Positions 36,125 through 46,631 of a stretch of 64,000 bases of DNA are shown here, in pieces. The DNA is from Oscillospiraceae bacterium. Lineage in GTDB: Bacteria; Bacillota; Clostridia; Oscillospirales; CAG-272. The DNA is taken from the NCBI GenBank assembly GCA_015063625.1, contig SVTT01000001.1, positions 1 to 64,000 of the forward strand, given 5' to 3'. The notes beneath the pieces are model-generated. The model made no database searches and was not told the DNA's origin. It worked only from the letters and a program-made list of their open reading frames with translations. Position 1 is the first letter of the stretch; each line of letters begins with the position of its first letter. The translations under genes were made by a program, and so were the position numbers.

Positions 36125-36835
36125 ATGCGATTTGATATCATGACGCTGTTTCCTGAATTCGTGACCCGTGTGCTGGAGGAAAGCATCATCGGCAGAGCAC
36201 AGAAAAGCGGACATATTACAGTCACGGCGCGCAATATCAGGGATTATTCAAAGGATAAGCATCGTCGCGTCGACGATACCCCCTACGGCGGTGGAAAGGG
36301 AATGCTGATGATGGCGCCCCCTATTTACGATTGCTATGCCTCGATCGTCGAGGAAACGCCCGAGATCGGGAAGCGCCGTGTGATCTACATGTCGCCGCGC
36401 GGCAAGGTTCTTGACCAGAGCAAGGCGAGAGAGCTGACCGCATACGATCAGCTGATCATTCTTTGCGGTCACTATGAGGGCGTTGATGCACGCATCATCG
36501 AGGAGATCGTGGACGAGGAGATCTCCATCGGAGATTTTGTGCTGACGGGCGGGGAGCTGCCTGCGTGTATTCTGATTGACGCCGTGGCGCGGCTGGTTGA
36601 CGGTGTGCTCGCCGCCCCCGAGTGTCACGAGAACGAGAGCTTGACGAACGGGCTTGTCGAATATCCTCAATATACGCGTCCTGTTTCCTTTCACGGTATG
36701 GATGTGCCCGAGGTGCTTTTGTCGGGACATCACGCCAACATTGAAAAATGGCGAGCAAAGGAGTCGTTGGCGGCAACTGAGCGCTTGCGCCCCGATCTTC
36801 TGAAACGCTCCTCGGAGAAGGGAGAAGAGAAGTGA
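36125..36835 (+). CDS. trmD: tRNA (guanine37-N1)-methyltransferase
   Basis: MRFDIMTLFPEF...DDTPYGGGKGMLM...CGHYEGVDARI...SIGDFVLTGGELPA. Confidence 0.97.
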   Translation: MRFDIMTLFPEFVTRVLEESIIGRAQKSGHITVTARNIRDYSKDKHRRVDDTPYGGGKGMLMMAPPIYDCYASIVEETPEIGKRRVIYMSPRGKVLDQSKARELTAYDQLIILCGHYEGVDARIIEEIVDEEISIGDFVLTGGELPACILIDAVARLVDGVLAAPECHENESLTNGLVEYPQYTRPVSFHGMDVPEVLLSGHHANIEKWRAKESLAATERLRPDLLKRSSEKGEEK

Positions 36836-38817
36836 AAAAAGAGAAAAACATTGTCCTGCGGTTCTTCTCCCGCATGACAAAATTTGTCTATCATGCGATA
36901 GCTGTCAGCCCTGTAGGACGGCTTTTCGGAGCATATGATGCCTCAAATGCCATTTTAGAGGGCTCTGTGGTCGGCCGTGTGGGCAAGAACAAGCGCGCGG
37001 GTCTTTTCGGTCATCACCGCTTGCGGAGAACCGTAGCGTGTGTGATGGAGGAAAACGTACTGCTGCGCCTCTGGCGTAGGTTGACCGTTGGCATTTCCAC
37101 TTGCAGCCTGCGTACGGTCGGTGTTTTTTTGCTCGCATACGGTATTTTTTCCGCCTCGGCGTTTTGGTTGGATGATCCTGTCTTTCATATCACGCTTGCG
37201 AGCTGGATGCATCCGATGATGGGGCTTTGTGCCTGCCTGCTCGGTGTGATTGCTCTTTGCTCGGATCGCTCGGTTGGGCATCTGGTGAAGAAGGGGATCT
37301 TCGGAGCCTTTCTTTCCGTAGCCTTCGGTATGGGGGACGATGCGCAGACGGAGTGGGAGGAACGCGGCAAAAACCGTTACGCGCTTGCGGTGCTGTTCGG
37401 TTTGCTTTCCGGCGTCATCGGTCTTTTCGTCTATCCGCTTGCTCTGTTGATCATCATCGACGGCGTGCTGCTGCTCGGCTTGATTCTTTCGGTGCCGGAA
37501 TCGGGCGTGCTGCTGCTCTTGTTTTTCACTCCCTTGACGGGGCTTCTTCCGTACGGTACCGTTCTCCTCTCTATTTTGTTGGGGGTGTCATTGGCAGGGT
37601 ATCTCGGCAAGCTGATCAGAGGTAACCGCGTCTTTCGTCTGGATGCACAGGATATTCCCGTGCTCCTCTTGATCCTGTTGTTTGTCTTTTCCTCCTTCTC
37701 GGTTGCAGACGGGGCTGTGAAGACTGCTTTTTTCCGTGTCTTCTTGCTCTTGTTTTATCTCCTGGTCGTCAATACGATTGCCACCGAACGCTGGTTTTTG
37801 CGTTGTCGCGCCGTAATGACGGTATCGGGAGTTCTCGCCTCGGTGATCGGTATTTTACAGTTTGTGATGGCAGTGATCGCCTCCCCCGCCAAGACCGATC
37901 TTGATGTGGCGCGCTTCGGCAGTGCCGTTAAGGCGGGCTTTGCCGACCATATTGCACTTGCTTATTTTCTGGTGATCTCGTTTGCCTTTACCTTTCCCGC
38001 TATTTGGTATGTCAAAAAGCGGACTCGCCCGATCCTGGTCATTTCCTGCGGCTTGATCGCGGGGGCGATTGCCCTGACGTGGGTGCAGAGTGCCTGGTTG
38101 GCGCTGGCAGTGATGATCGGCATCTTTTTACTGATCTTCGAGCACAGGAGCTTTCCGTTTTTGCTGTTTGGAGGCGTTGGTGCCACGGGAGCATTTTTTC
38201 TGCTGTCGGGCAATATCCGTACCCGTATCACCGATCTTTTGCGTGCAGTCGCAGATGCCGCCGTGGCGAGAAGGGCTGCAATGACGCACGCTGCATCGGC
38301 GATCCTTTTCGGCTCCTCCGAGAGCGCCTTCGGCAATGCCGCCGGTGTTCGGGGCTTCTTGTTCGGTGTAGGCACGGGTGGCTTTGCCAAGCTCTTTCCG
38401 CTTTACGCCGCACAGGATGCCGCGTTTATTCCCTGCGCCTGCAATTTCTTCGTCTATCTCATGACCGAGCTTGGGATTGTCGGCTTGTTGGTTTATGCAA
38501 TGCTGCTGTTTCTGGTGCTTCAGAACTGCTATTCGGCGCTTCGTGTGGCAGAGGAGCATCACCGCCCCATCTTTTCGTTTATCGGGATCACCATGGTGGC
38601 GGGCGTGCTGCTGCTCAATTTCTTCAGCTATTCCTTTTATGATCCTGCCGCCTTTCTGATGTTCTTTGCGGGGCTTGCACTGGTCGGTGCGGGGCTTCGC
38701 CACGAGCGTCGACATCAGAACAGCAAATCCGCTATGATGACACAAAATGAATCCTCGGCAGAGCTCTCTTACCGCGGCCGTTTTGTGGCGAAATCCAAAA
38801 AAGGAGGTACTGTATGA
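36832..38817 (+). CDS. O-antigen ligase/polymerase-like membrane protein
   Basis: About 12 hydrophobic segments, Wzy_C-like region; overlaps trmD. Confidence 0.75.
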   Translation: MKKEKNIVLRFFSRMTKFVYHAIAVSPVGRLFGAYDASNAILEGSVVGRVGKNKRAGLFGHHRLRRTVACVMEENVLLRLWRRLTVGISTCSLRTVGVFLLAYGIFSASAFWLDDPVFHITLASWMHPMMGLCACLLGVIALCSDRSVGHLVKKGIFGAFLSVAFGMGDDAQTEWEERGKNRYALAVLFGLLSGVIGLFVYPLALLIIIDGVLLLGLILSVPESGVLLLLFFTPLTGLLPYGTVLLSILLGVSLAGYLGKLIRGNRVFRLDAQDIPVLLLILLFVFSSFSVADGAVKTAFFRVFLLLFYLLVVNTIATERWFLRCRAVMTVSGVLASVIGILQFVMAVIASPAKTDLDVARFGSAVKAGFADHIALAYFLVISFAFTFPAIWYVKKRTRPILVISCGLIAGAIALTWVQSAWLALAVMIGIFLLIFEHRSFPFLLFGGVGATGAFFLLSGNIRTRITDLLRAVADAAVARRAAMTHAASAILFGSSESAFGNAAGVRGFLFGVGTGGFAKLFPLYAAQDAAFIPCACNFFVYLMTELGIVGLLVYAMLLFLVLQNCYSALRVAEEHHRPIFSFIGITMVAGVLLLNFFSYSFYDPAAFLMFFAGLALVGAGLRHERRHQNSKSAMMTQNESSAELSYRGRFVAKSKKGGTV

Positions 38818-39404
38818 ATCGCGAAAGACCGGATCTGAATGCCTCGGATTCCAAAAAATCTAAATTTTCCTCGTTTGATAAGCACGGCGTCTTGTTTGAT
38901 AAAAGTGATAAGCCGCGTTGGCTGGTCATCACCGTGGATGTGCTGCTGCTTCTGTTGATCGCCAGTGCCGTGTTATTCGTGGTGTCGCTGTTTACCCCGT
39001 TTTCGCCCTTTGTTCTGGCAAGCCGCAACGACAAAACCGTGACCTATACGCTGGAGCTTGAGGATCTTGACGATGCCACCTTTGCCGCACTGTCGGTCGG
39101 GCAAATCCTGCTTGATTTTGAAAGCGGAGCAACCATCGGCACGGTGGTTGCGGTTGATAGCCGCGCCTACGAAACCTATACCGCCAATCCGACTGATGAC
39201 AAGGATCCCGAGCTTGACAGCTTTTTGGTTGAAACCTTGACGCATTCCACGCATACCGCCATCGTTACCGTGACGCTGGATGCCGATTACGAGGAGGGCG
39301 TCGGTTATACCACTGATGATATTCGTATTGCCGTGGGACGCACCTATTGCATCGCGTTCGGCGAGTATATGGCACAGGGCGTCTGCGTGACGCTGCTCGG
39401 ATAG
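38814..39404 (+). CDS. DUF4330-like single-TM protein
   Basis: DVLLLLLIASAVLFVVSLF anchor then VTYTLELEDLDDATFAAL. Confidence 0.5.
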   Translation: MNRERPDLNASDSKKSKFSSFDKHGVLFDKSDKPRWLVITVDVLLLLLIASAVLFVVSLFTPFSPFVLASRNDKTVTYTLELEDLDDATFAALSVGQILLDFESGATIGTVVAVDSRAYETYTANPTDDKDPELDSFLVETLTHSTHTAIVTVTLDADYEEGVGYTTDDIRIAVGRTYCIAFGEYMAQGVCVTLLG

Positions 39405-39420
39405 GCAGGAGGGAAAAGAG

Positions 39421-39942
39421 ATGAACGAAGAAAAGAAAAAGAATCACTCCCGCACGCGCATCAACTGCCTTGACGTCTTTCTCATCTTGCTGTTGGTGCT
39501 GTGTGTCGTGAGCGTTTGGCAAAGAAATAATCTCAAAAACCTGTTTGAATCCGAGGATACGCTACAGGACCATACGATCTCCTTTGAAATCAAGGCATTG
39601 CGCGCCACGACCGCCGTTTTGTTGACCAAGGATGCCGTGCTCTACCTCGGCGGGGAGGGCGAGCATCATTTGCTCGGTAGGCTTCTTGAGGACAGCGTCG
39701 CAGCTCCCGCCTCGGTGGAGCTTTCCGATGGCGCGGGGAATACGATTCAGGCAGTTTATCCGCAGGATGATGCACGTTCGCTCAAGGATGTGACGGGAAC
39801 GCTTGTGTGTAGCGGGTTTTCCCGTGACGGCGCCTTTTTCCTTGGCGGTACGATACGCCTTGCCGTCAACCAAACTGTGTCTGTCTGCACGGAACGCGTG
39901 GATTTGGAGATCAGAATCATCGATATCAACGAAAAAACCTGA
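39421..39942 (+). CDS. DUF4330-like single-TM protein
   Basis: INCLDVFLILLLVLCVVSVW then ISFEIKALRATTAVLL; same layout as upstream gene. Confidence 0.5.
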   Translation: MNEEKKKNHSRTRINCLDVFLILLLVLCVVSVWQRNNLKNLFESEDTLQDHTISFEIKALRATTAVLLTKDAVLYLGGEGEHHLLGRLLEDSVAAPASVELSDGAGNTIQAVYPQDDARSLKDVTGTLVCSGFSRDGAFFLGGTIRLAVNQTVSVCTERVDLEIRIIDINEKT

Positions 39943-40005
39943 TTTTGTGGTCAAAATATACAGAGTTTGTGACTCTATGATGGCAAAATACCAAAAAAAT
40001 GCCCA

Positions 40006-40034
40006 TTGATTTTTAAGGCGTATTTTGTTATACT
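40006..40034 (+). promoter_or_regulatory. Promoter of HPr gene
   Basis: TTGATT, 17-bp spacer, TATACT. Confidence 0.65.
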
Positions 40035-40108
40035 ATCATAAAGAGACAACCAAAGGGGTTGTCCCGCCGTTTTTGCGGCAGGTATGAAGAAATGGAGCGT
40101 TGACTGAC

Positions 40109-40372
40109 ATGATCTCTCGTGAAGTTACCATTACAAATGCAATCGGCTTGCACGCACGGCCTGCCACGTTTTTCATCCAGAAGGCAAATGGCTTCAAGTG
40201 CTCCGTTTGGGTTGAAAAAGAGGATCGCAAGGTCAATGCCAAAAGCTTGCTCGGCGTTCTTTCTCTCGGTGTGGCGCAGGGCGCGACGATCAAGCTGATC
40301 GCCGATGGCTCGGACGAGGAGGAGGCGCTTGCGGCTCTTCAGCAGTTGGTCGACAACGGGTTTCAGGATTAA
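40109..40372 (+). CDS. ptsH: HPr family phosphocarrier protein
   Basis: ITNAIGLHARPATFFIQKA (His15) and KSLLGVLSLGV (Ser46 region). Confidence 0.9.
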   Translation: MISREVTITNAIGLHARPATFFIQKANGFKCSVWVEKEDRKVNAKSLLGVLSLGVAQGATIKLIADGSDEEEALAALQQLVDNGFQD

Positions 40373-40406
40373 TTAAATTGGGCGGAGCTTTCCGCCGTGA
40401 TGAAAC

Positions 40407-40436
40407 GGGGCGCCCTGGTGGCGCCCCTGCTTTTTT
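40407..40436 (+). terminator. Rho-independent terminator
   Basis: GGGGCGCCCTGGTGGCGCCCCTGCTTTTTT. Confidence 0.85.
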
Positions 40437-40451
40437 GAGGAGGTGAAGCGA

Positions 40452-42305
40452 GTGCAAAGTGAAGAAACGCGCAAGCGACTGCTTGAAAAGGCAAACAGTC
40501 TGCCTCTTTCTCCCGGTGTGTATCTGATGCGCGACCGTGACGACCGTATTATCTACGTTGGAAAATCGCGCAAGCTGAAGAACCGTGTTTCACAGTATTT
40601 CCGCAACGGGGAAAAGAATCTCAAGACCGTACACATGGCCTCCCGTGTTGAGAATTTCGACTATTTTCTTTGCAATACCGAAATGGAGGCGTTGGCGCTT
40701 GAGAATACGCTGATCAAGCAGCATGCTCCCAAATATAATATTCGTTTAAAGGACGCGAAGTCCTATCCGTATATCAAGATCACGCACGAGGAGTATCCGC
40801 GCCTTGAGTTTACGCGTCGGCGCATATCGGATAAGGCGCGCTATTACGGGCCCTATTCGGGCGCCTCTGTGGCGGGATCCGTTTTGCGCACCCTGCAAAA
40901 AATATTGCGCTTGCCAACCTGTAAGCGTCGCTTTCCGCAGGATATCGGAAAGCAGCGCCCCTGCCTTTATCATCAGCTGGGGCAGTGCTGCGGTGTCTGT
41001 ATCGGAAGGGTTTCAAGGGATGAGTACGGAGAGCTGATCCGTCTTGCCGCGGATATTCTTCGGGGCAACAGCGCGTCGGCGCGGCGCAACATCCGCGAGC
41101 AGATGACGGCGGCTGCCGAGGAAGAGCGCTTTGAGAAGGCTGCGGCATTGCGCGATGCACTCTTTGCATTGGAAAAGCTGTCCGAGAAGCAACGCGTCGT
41201 GGCATCTCCCGATGCCTTTGCGGACGTGTTCGGCTTTTACCGCGCCGAGCATTTTGCCGTCATATCGGTTTTTTATGTGCGTGAGGGTGCGCTGATCGAT
41301 AAATCCGAGACCGTGATCTCGGCAGATGAGCTGCTGGACGAGCAGGAAGCGCTGATCAGCTTTATCTACGATCATTACCGTCGCCGTTCGGATATTCCGC
41401 CCCGCGTGCTGCTCTCCTTTTCGCTGGGTGAGGAGGATGTCTCCTTGCTTTTGGCGTCGCTTTGCGAGCTTGCCGGCTCGCGCGTGCAGATCCATACCCC
41501 CGAACGGGGCGATCTTCGTGTGCTATCGGAGCTGGCGGTCAAAAATGCGCGAGAGTATGCCGAGGCACAGCTGCGTGAATCCGAGAAAAACGATGAAACC
41601 GCCGTCAGGCTTGCCGCATTGCTGGCGCTTGAGGTGGTCCCGTCACGCATCGAGGCATACGATATTTCCAATCTCGGCACAGAGCACAAAACCTGTGGCA
41701 TGATCGTGCTGGAGGACGGAAAATGGAAAAAAAGCGACTACCGCACCTTTCACATCAAAACCGTGGAGGGCACCGATGATTATGCCTCTATGCGTGAGGC
41801 GCTTTCCAGAAGGTTCACCAATCTATTGGAGGACCGCGGAGGCTCGTTTTCGGCGATCCCCGATCTGATCCTGCTGGACGGCGGTAAAACGCACGTGGCG
41901 GCAGTGCGCGGCGTTGCAGCGGAGCTTGGCATCAGCATACCGATCTTCGGCATGGTCAAGGATGAATTTCACAAAACACGTGCACTTTGCACCGATGTCG
42001 AGGAGATCTCCATCGCGCTCGATCAGGGCATCTATCACCTGATCTACCGTATTCAGGAGGAGGTGCACCGTTTTTCGGTCAAGCGAATGAGCGAGGCAAA
42101 GAGCAAGACGTTAAAGACCTCGTCGCTTGAAAAAATACCGGGTGTCGGAAAGCAGAAGGCAAAGCTGCTGCTGGCACATTTTGGTGGACTTTCGGCTGTG
42201 GCACGCGCAGACGAGAGAGAATTGACCGGCGCGCCCGGTATTGGGCCTGCCCTTGCGAGGGAGATCTACCGATATTTTCACGAAAAGAACGGAGGGCTTG
42301 TATGA
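40452..42305 (+). CDS. uvrC: Excinuclease ABC subunit C
   Basis: LPLSPGVYLMRDRDDRIIYVGKSRKLKNRVSQYF...LLDGGKTHV...IPGVGKQKAKLLLAHFG. Confidence 0.97.
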   Translation: MQSEETRKRLLEKANSLPLSPGVYLMRDRDDRIIYVGKSRKLKNRVSQYFRNGEKNLKTVHMASRVENFDYFLCNTEMEALALENTLIKQHAPKYNIRLKDAKSYPYIKITHEEYPRLEFTRRRISDKARYYGPYSGASVAGSVLRTLQKILRLPTCKRRFPQDIGKQRPCLYHQLGQCCGVCIGRVSRDEYGELIRLAADILRGNSASARRNIREQMTAAAEEERFEKAAALRDALFALEKLSEKQRVVASPDAFADVFGFYRAEHFAVISVFYVREGALIDKSETVISADELLDEQEALISFIYDHYRRRSDIPPRVLLSFSLGEEDVSLLLASLCELAGSRVQIHTPERGDLRVLSELAVKNAREYAEAQLRESEKNDETAVRLAALLALEVVPSRIEAYDISNLGTEHKTCGMIVLEDGKWKKSDYRTFHIKTVEGTDDYASMREALSRRFTNLLEDRGGSFSAIPDLILLDGGKTHVAAVRGVAAELGISIPIFGMVKDEFHKTRALCTDVEEISIALDQGIYHLIYRIQEEVHRFSVKRMSEAKSKTLKTSSLEKIPGVGKQKAKLLLAHFGGLSAVARADERELTGAPGIGPALAREIYRYFHEKNGGLV

Positions 42306-42880
42306 TGCGCATTATTACGGGTAGTGCAAGGGGAACAAGGCTGATTGCTCCCGTGGGTGAGCACACACGCCCTACGGCGGAGCGCACCAAGGAGGCGATC
42401 TTCTCCATGCTGCAATTTGAGCTTGAGGGGCGCCGTGTGCTGGATCTGTTTGGAGGCTCGGGGCAATTGGCATTAGAGGCGCTCAGCCGCGGTGCGTCGC
42501 GTGCGGTGATCTTAGACGATTCGCCTGATGCGATCCGTGCCATCACACAAAATGTTGCCAAAACACGCCTTGCCGATCGCGCTGAAATCCTGAAGCGTGA
42601 TGCGCTTTCCTTTTTGCGCTCGTATACGGGAGCGCCCTTCCATCTTGTCTTTTTGGATCCTCCCTATGCGCTGGGAATGATCCCCCAATGCCTCTCCTTG
42701 CTCAAGGTGCGCAGCATGCTGACGGCAGGGGCGGTGGTGGTCTGTGAAAGCCGAAGCGAGCAGGATGTTTTTGCAGGCAATGATGCGCTGGAGGCGGGCT
42801 TTCTCACTCTGAAAAGCACGCGGTACGGTGTGGCATTTGTTCGGATCCTGCAAAATCAGTCAAACGGAGAGCATCTATGA
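42302..42880 (+). CDS. rsmD: 16S rRNA (guanine966-N2)-methyltransferase
   Basis: MRIITGSARGTRLIAP...RPTAERTKEAIFSML...LDLFGGSGQLALEALSRGA...FLDPPY. Confidence 0.95.
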   Translation: MMRIITGSARGTRLIAPVGEHTRPTAERTKEAIFSMLQFELEGRRVLDLFGGSGQLALEALSRGASRAVILDDSPDAIRAITQNVAKTRLADRAEILKRDALSFLRSYTGAPFHLVFLDPPYALGMIPQCLSLLKVRSMLTAGAVVVCESRSEQDVFAGNDALEAGFLTLKSTRYGVAFVRILQNQSNGEHL

Positions 42881-43356
42881 GCTGTGCAATTTTACCCGGT
42901 AGCTATGATCCCATCACCACAGGGCATCTGGATATCGTCAAACGGGCGACAGAGCTTTATGACGAGGTCATCGTTGCCGTGATGAATAATGACCAAAAGA
43001 AATATCTTTATAATATGGAACAAAGAGAGCATATGGTGCGTCTTGCCACTCACGGTCTGGAGCGCGTGCGCGTGCTTTCGGATGCAGGAATGCTGATCGA
43101 TCTCTTTGACCGCGTGGGAGCCGACGTGATCGTGAAGGGCGTGCGAAACGACCGTGACCGCGTTTATGAGGAGCAGATGGCGGCTTGGAATCTGTCCCAC
43201 AATCCGCGCGCCAAAACCGTGCTTTTGGAGGCGTCCGAGGATCTGATCGATGTTTCCTCCACCGCCGTGCGGGAAATGCTGAAGCGCGGCGAAAGCCCAG
43301 AGGAGATCCTGCCATCGGTAGTATTTGCCTATATGAAGGAATTGGAGCGAGCATGA
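42877..43356 (+). CDS. coaD: Pantetheine-phosphate adenylyltransferase
   Basis: AILPGSYDPITTGHLDIVKRA...VKGVRNDRD...LIDVSSTAVREML. Confidence 0.97.
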   Translation: MSCAILPGSYDPITTGHLDIVKRATELYDEVIVAVMNNDQKKYLYNMEQREHMVRLATHGLERVRVLSDAGMLIDLFDRVGADVIVKGVRNDRDRVYEEQMAAWNLSHNPRAKTVLLEASEDLIDVSSTAVREMLKRGESPEEILPSVVFAYMKELERA

Positions 43357-44267
43357 AGCAGGGAAAACAAACCGCTTTGCTCGGTTCGGTTGCCGTTCTC
43401 GGCGCGGGTGCGCTTTGGGGGAGTATGGGCGTTTTTGCCAATCGGCTTTACGATCTTGGCTACTCGCCCCTTGGCGTGTGCTTTTTGCGCTCCTTTTTTG
43501 CCCTGCTGCTGTTCGGTGTTTGGCTGCTGCTATTCAATCGGACTGCCTTTTTGGTCAGGATAAAGGATCTTTGGTGCTTTTTGGGCACGGGCATCGCAAG
43601 CCTCGCCTTCTTCAATATCTGTTATTTTACCGCCATTGACCGCACCACCATGGCGATCGCGGCAATTCTGCTTTATACCTCTCCTGTGTTCGTGCTGTTG
43701 ATCTCTCGCGTCCTGTTTGCCGAAAAAATGACCCCACAAAAGCTGGTGGCGATCCTGCTGGTGCTTGGAGGATGCGTGCTCATTTCGGGCGTGCTCGGAA
43801 ATGACGCCTCGCTCGGTGCGGTCGATCTTTTGATCGGCTTGGGCGCAGGACTCGGATATGCACTTTACAGCATCTTCGGACGGTTTGCCATACGGCGCGG
43901 ATACGGAAGCGCGACCATCAATTTTTACACCTTTCTGTTTTCCTCACTGGGGCTGTTCCCACTGGCAGATCTTTCTCGTGTGACAAGTATGACCTCCTCA
44001 CACCCGCAAAACGTGCTCACCGTGCTGCTGCTTGCTCTTGTGGCAACGCTGTTACCTTATTTGCTCTATACGTGGGGGCTTTTACATACCGAAAACGGAA
44101 TTGCCTCTATTCTTGCGGGGATCGAGCCTGTGGTTGCGGCGTTGTTCGGTGTTCTCCTGCTGGGTGAGCCGTTGCCAAAAGGGGTTTCCTTGCTTGGTAT
44201 GCTGTTCATCCTGGTTGCTATCATAATTCCCAATCTCGGTCAAAGAAAAGGGGGAGCTGATCGATGA
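43353..44267 (+). CDS. EamA/DMT-family transporter
   Basis: 10 TM layout, GALWGSMGVFANRLYDLGYSP; ATG 43353 overlapping coaD stop. Confidence 0.88.
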   Translation: MKQGKQTALLGSVAVLGAGALWGSMGVFANRLYDLGYSPLGVCFLRSFFALLLFGVWLLLFNRTAFLVRIKDLWCFLGTGIASLAFFNICYFTAIDRTTMAIAAILLYTSPVFVLLISRVLFAEKMTPQKLVAILLVLGGCVLISGVLGNDASLGAVDLLIGLGAGLGYALYSIFGRFAIRRGYGSATINFYTFLFSSLGLFPLADLSRVTSMTSSHPQNVLTVLLLALVATLLPYLLYTWGLLHTENGIASILAGIEPVVAALFGVLLLGEPLPKGVSLLGMLFILVAIIIPNLGQRKGGADR

Positions 44268-44791
44268 ATCAATTGAAGAAATATTACATTTTGCGCGTCG
44301 TCGTTTCGGCGCTGTTCGGTATCGGCTTTGGCGTGGCGCTGCTGCTTCTGCGGCCTTATGCCATTGAGATCTTTGATATATTGATCATTGCGCTCGGATT
44401 GCTGACTGCGGTCATGAATCTGCCGGGACTTTATCTTGCTGTAAAAAACATCCGCAGGCGCGGAGAGTGGATCAACTGTATCATTTCCTTATTGGTCGTT
44501 CTGCTCGGCTTTGCTCTGATGCTGATGCAAAAGGACTACCTGCTGTTGCTCTTGGGCATCTATTCGGTGATCCTTCCTGCCGTTCGCGTCATGCTGGTGG
44601 AACGGCATGCCGTTCAGCTGAAGCGCGAATTGCCTCACTTTTTCACGGGTCTTGTTATGGTCGTGATCTTCATTGCCGAGGTAGAGGAGCTGATCTTCTT
44701 ATTTGGTGCAATGGCTGCGTTTTCCATCTCGGTGATCTACCTGGTCTATCACCTGGTCGCAGCCCACTTTATCTTCTCTGAAAAACAATAA
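44264..44791 (+). CDS. DUF308-like small multi-TM membrane protein
   Basis: Six hydrophobic segments; overlaps upstream stop. Confidence 0.55.
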   Translation: MNQLKKYYILRVVVSALFGIGFGVALLLLRPYAIEIFDILIIALGLLTAVMNLPGLYLAVKNIRRRGEWINCIISLLVVLLGFALMLMQKDYLLLLLGIYSVILPAVRVMLVERHAVQLKRELPHFFTGLVMVVIFIAEVEELIFLFGAMAAFSISVIYLVYHLVAAHFIFSEKQ

Positions 44792-44830
44792 AAAACGCGG
44801 TGCTTGCTTGATTTGCAGGCACCGCGTTTT
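44792..44830. terminator. Terminator between convergent genes
   Basis: AAAACGCGGTGC...GCACCGCGTTTT. Confidence 0.8.
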
Positions 44831-44914
44831 ATATTTTGAAAATCAAAGATCTTTTGTAATAGAAACTTGGAATTTTAAAAAAAGGAATTGGAAAATCAAG
44901 CGAGAAATGTGGAA

Positions 44915-46399
44915 TCAGTCGAGAATCTCGCAAATGCCGTCGATGATATCGCTTGCCATCAGTCCGTGGCGTCCGCGCCGCTTTGCCGCTGCATCGCCTG
45001 CCAGTGCATGCACCAGCACACCGTGCACGGCTGCGTCAAGGGGGAGCTCGGTTGCGGCAAGGGCGGCGATCGTGCCTGCCAGCACATCCCCGCTCCCGGC
45101 GGTTGACATGCCATTGTTTCCAAAGGGGTTCAGATAGCAGCACTTGCCATCCGAGATCACGGTTCGTGCGTCCTTGAGCACCGTGACAGTGCCGCTGGCG
45201 GCGGCAAAGGAGCGTGCATGCTCGGGAAGATCGCGCATCAGCTCAGCCACGCTTTTTCCCGCAAGACGACTCATCTCGCCGAGGTGCGGCGTAAGGACGG
45301 TTGGTGCGGTACGCGCGTAAAGCAGCGCGAGCAGTGCGGGGTCGGCGGCAATGGCGTTGAGCGCGTCGGCATCCACCACCAGTGGCACGGTTGTCAGCTC
45401 CAGTGCGGTGCGAACCAGCTCTTTGGCGGTTTCGCTCACCGAAAGTCCCATGCCGATGGCGACCGCGTCGGCACGCCGAAGGGCATCGGCAAGTGCCTCT
45501 CTCGCACGGTCGGCACTATAAAGTGTAAGGACTGCTTCGGGCAGCGCGATCTGGTAGATCTCACGATTCTCATAGGGCGTGAAGATTTCGACCAAGCCTG
45601 CCCCTGCACGGTATGCCGCTTTGGCGGCAAGAAGGGCAGCTCCACTCATGCCGATCGAGCCCCCGATGGTCAGAATGCGTCCAAAGGTACCCTTGTGTGA
45701 GCGCTCCGGGCGCTTCGGCAATGTGTCAAGATCGGTTCTTTCAAGCAAAAAAGCATTGGCACTCTCCACCTCGATCCCGATATCGGTAACCTCAACGCTG
45801 CCGCAGAGGGAAAGACCGGGGTAGAGCACGTGCCCGCGCTTTTTGGCGGCGATGGCAAGCGTTTTGGTGGCACGGACCGCGCAGCCGTGCAGCATGCCGC
45901 TGTCGGCGCAAACCCCTGTGGGGATGTCGATGGAAAGCACGGGTACGCCGCTTTTCGCCAAGGCCGCGATAGCCTCGACAAAGGGAGAGGAAAGGGGACG
46001 GGAAAGCCCGATGCCGAGCATTGCGTCAACAGCAACGGTGACATCCTTCAGATCAGGATAACTGATGATCGGGATCTGCGGAGGAAGCAGGGAGAACTGA
46101 TAGGCGCACTCCTTGCTCATGGCACGGGGGTCGGGTGCTCCCTGCTCGGTGAGCTTGCCGAGATAGCAGAGTCTGCAGACGCCGCCCTGCTCGGCAAAAA
46201 GCCTTGCCATCGCAACGCCGTCCCCACCGTTGTTTCCGCCTCCGCAGAGAAAAAGAACCAGCGAGGTGTCAAAATTTTGCATCAGGTATCGAAGTGCGTT
46301 GCGTGCGGCACGCTCCATCAGGCGGGTTGCCGTAAGACCTCGGTTGACGGTGCGCTCATCGGCACAACGCATTTCGGCGGCAGTCAGAATGGGTTGCAT
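44915..46399 (-). CDS. nnr: Bifunctional NAD(P)H-hydrate epimerase/dehydratase
   Basis: CGGGNNGGDGVAMAR and SIDIPTGV (epimerase); ILTIGGSIGMSGAALLAAKAAYRAGAGLV and GNNGMSTAGSGDVLAGTIAAL (dehydratase). Confidence 0.95.
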   Translation of the reverse strand: MQPILTAAEMRCADERTVNRGLTATRLMERAARNALRYLMQNFDTSLVLFLCGGGNNGGDGVAMARLFAEQGGVCRLCYLGKLTEQGAPDPRAMSKECAYQFSLLPPQIPIISYPDLKDVTVAVDAMLGIGLSRPLSSPFVEAIAALAKSGVPVLSIDIPTGVCADSGMLHGCAVRATKTLAIAAKKRGHVLYPGLSLCGSVEVTDIGIEVESANAFLLERTDLDTLPKRPERSHKGTFGRILTIGGSIGMSGAALLAAKAAYRAGAGLVEIFTPYENREIYQIALPEAVLTLYSADRAREALADALRRADAVAIGMGLSVSETAKELVRTALELTTVPLVVDADALNAIAADPALLALLYARTAPTVLTPHLGEMSRLAGKSVAELMRDLPEHARSFAAASGTVTVLKDARTVISDGKCCYLNPFGNNGMSTAGSGDVLAGTIAALAATELPLDAAVHGVLVHALAGDAAAKRRGRHGLMASDIIDGICEILD

Positions 46400-46540
46400 A
46401 GCAGGCTCCTTTTTTATGCTTTTTTCGGTGTGCTACGCTCATTATACACTAAAAAATGCATGGTGGCAAGGGAGATGAGCGAAGATTGAGAACTCTTTGG
46501 GAAAACAAAAAATTAATCGCAAAAAAAATCAAAAAATCTC

Positions 46541-46569
46541 TTGACAAGCGCCCCTTTCATCAGTATAAT
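46541..46569 (+). promoter_or_regulatory. Sigma-A type promoter for DUF177-rpmF
   Basis: TTGACA, 17-bp spacer, TATAAT. Confidence 0.85.
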
Positions 46570-46631
46570 ATATCTGTTGCTTTTTTGGCAGTAGGCGTTT
46601 TGTGCCGCTTTTTGCAAAGGAGAAGGTGCGT

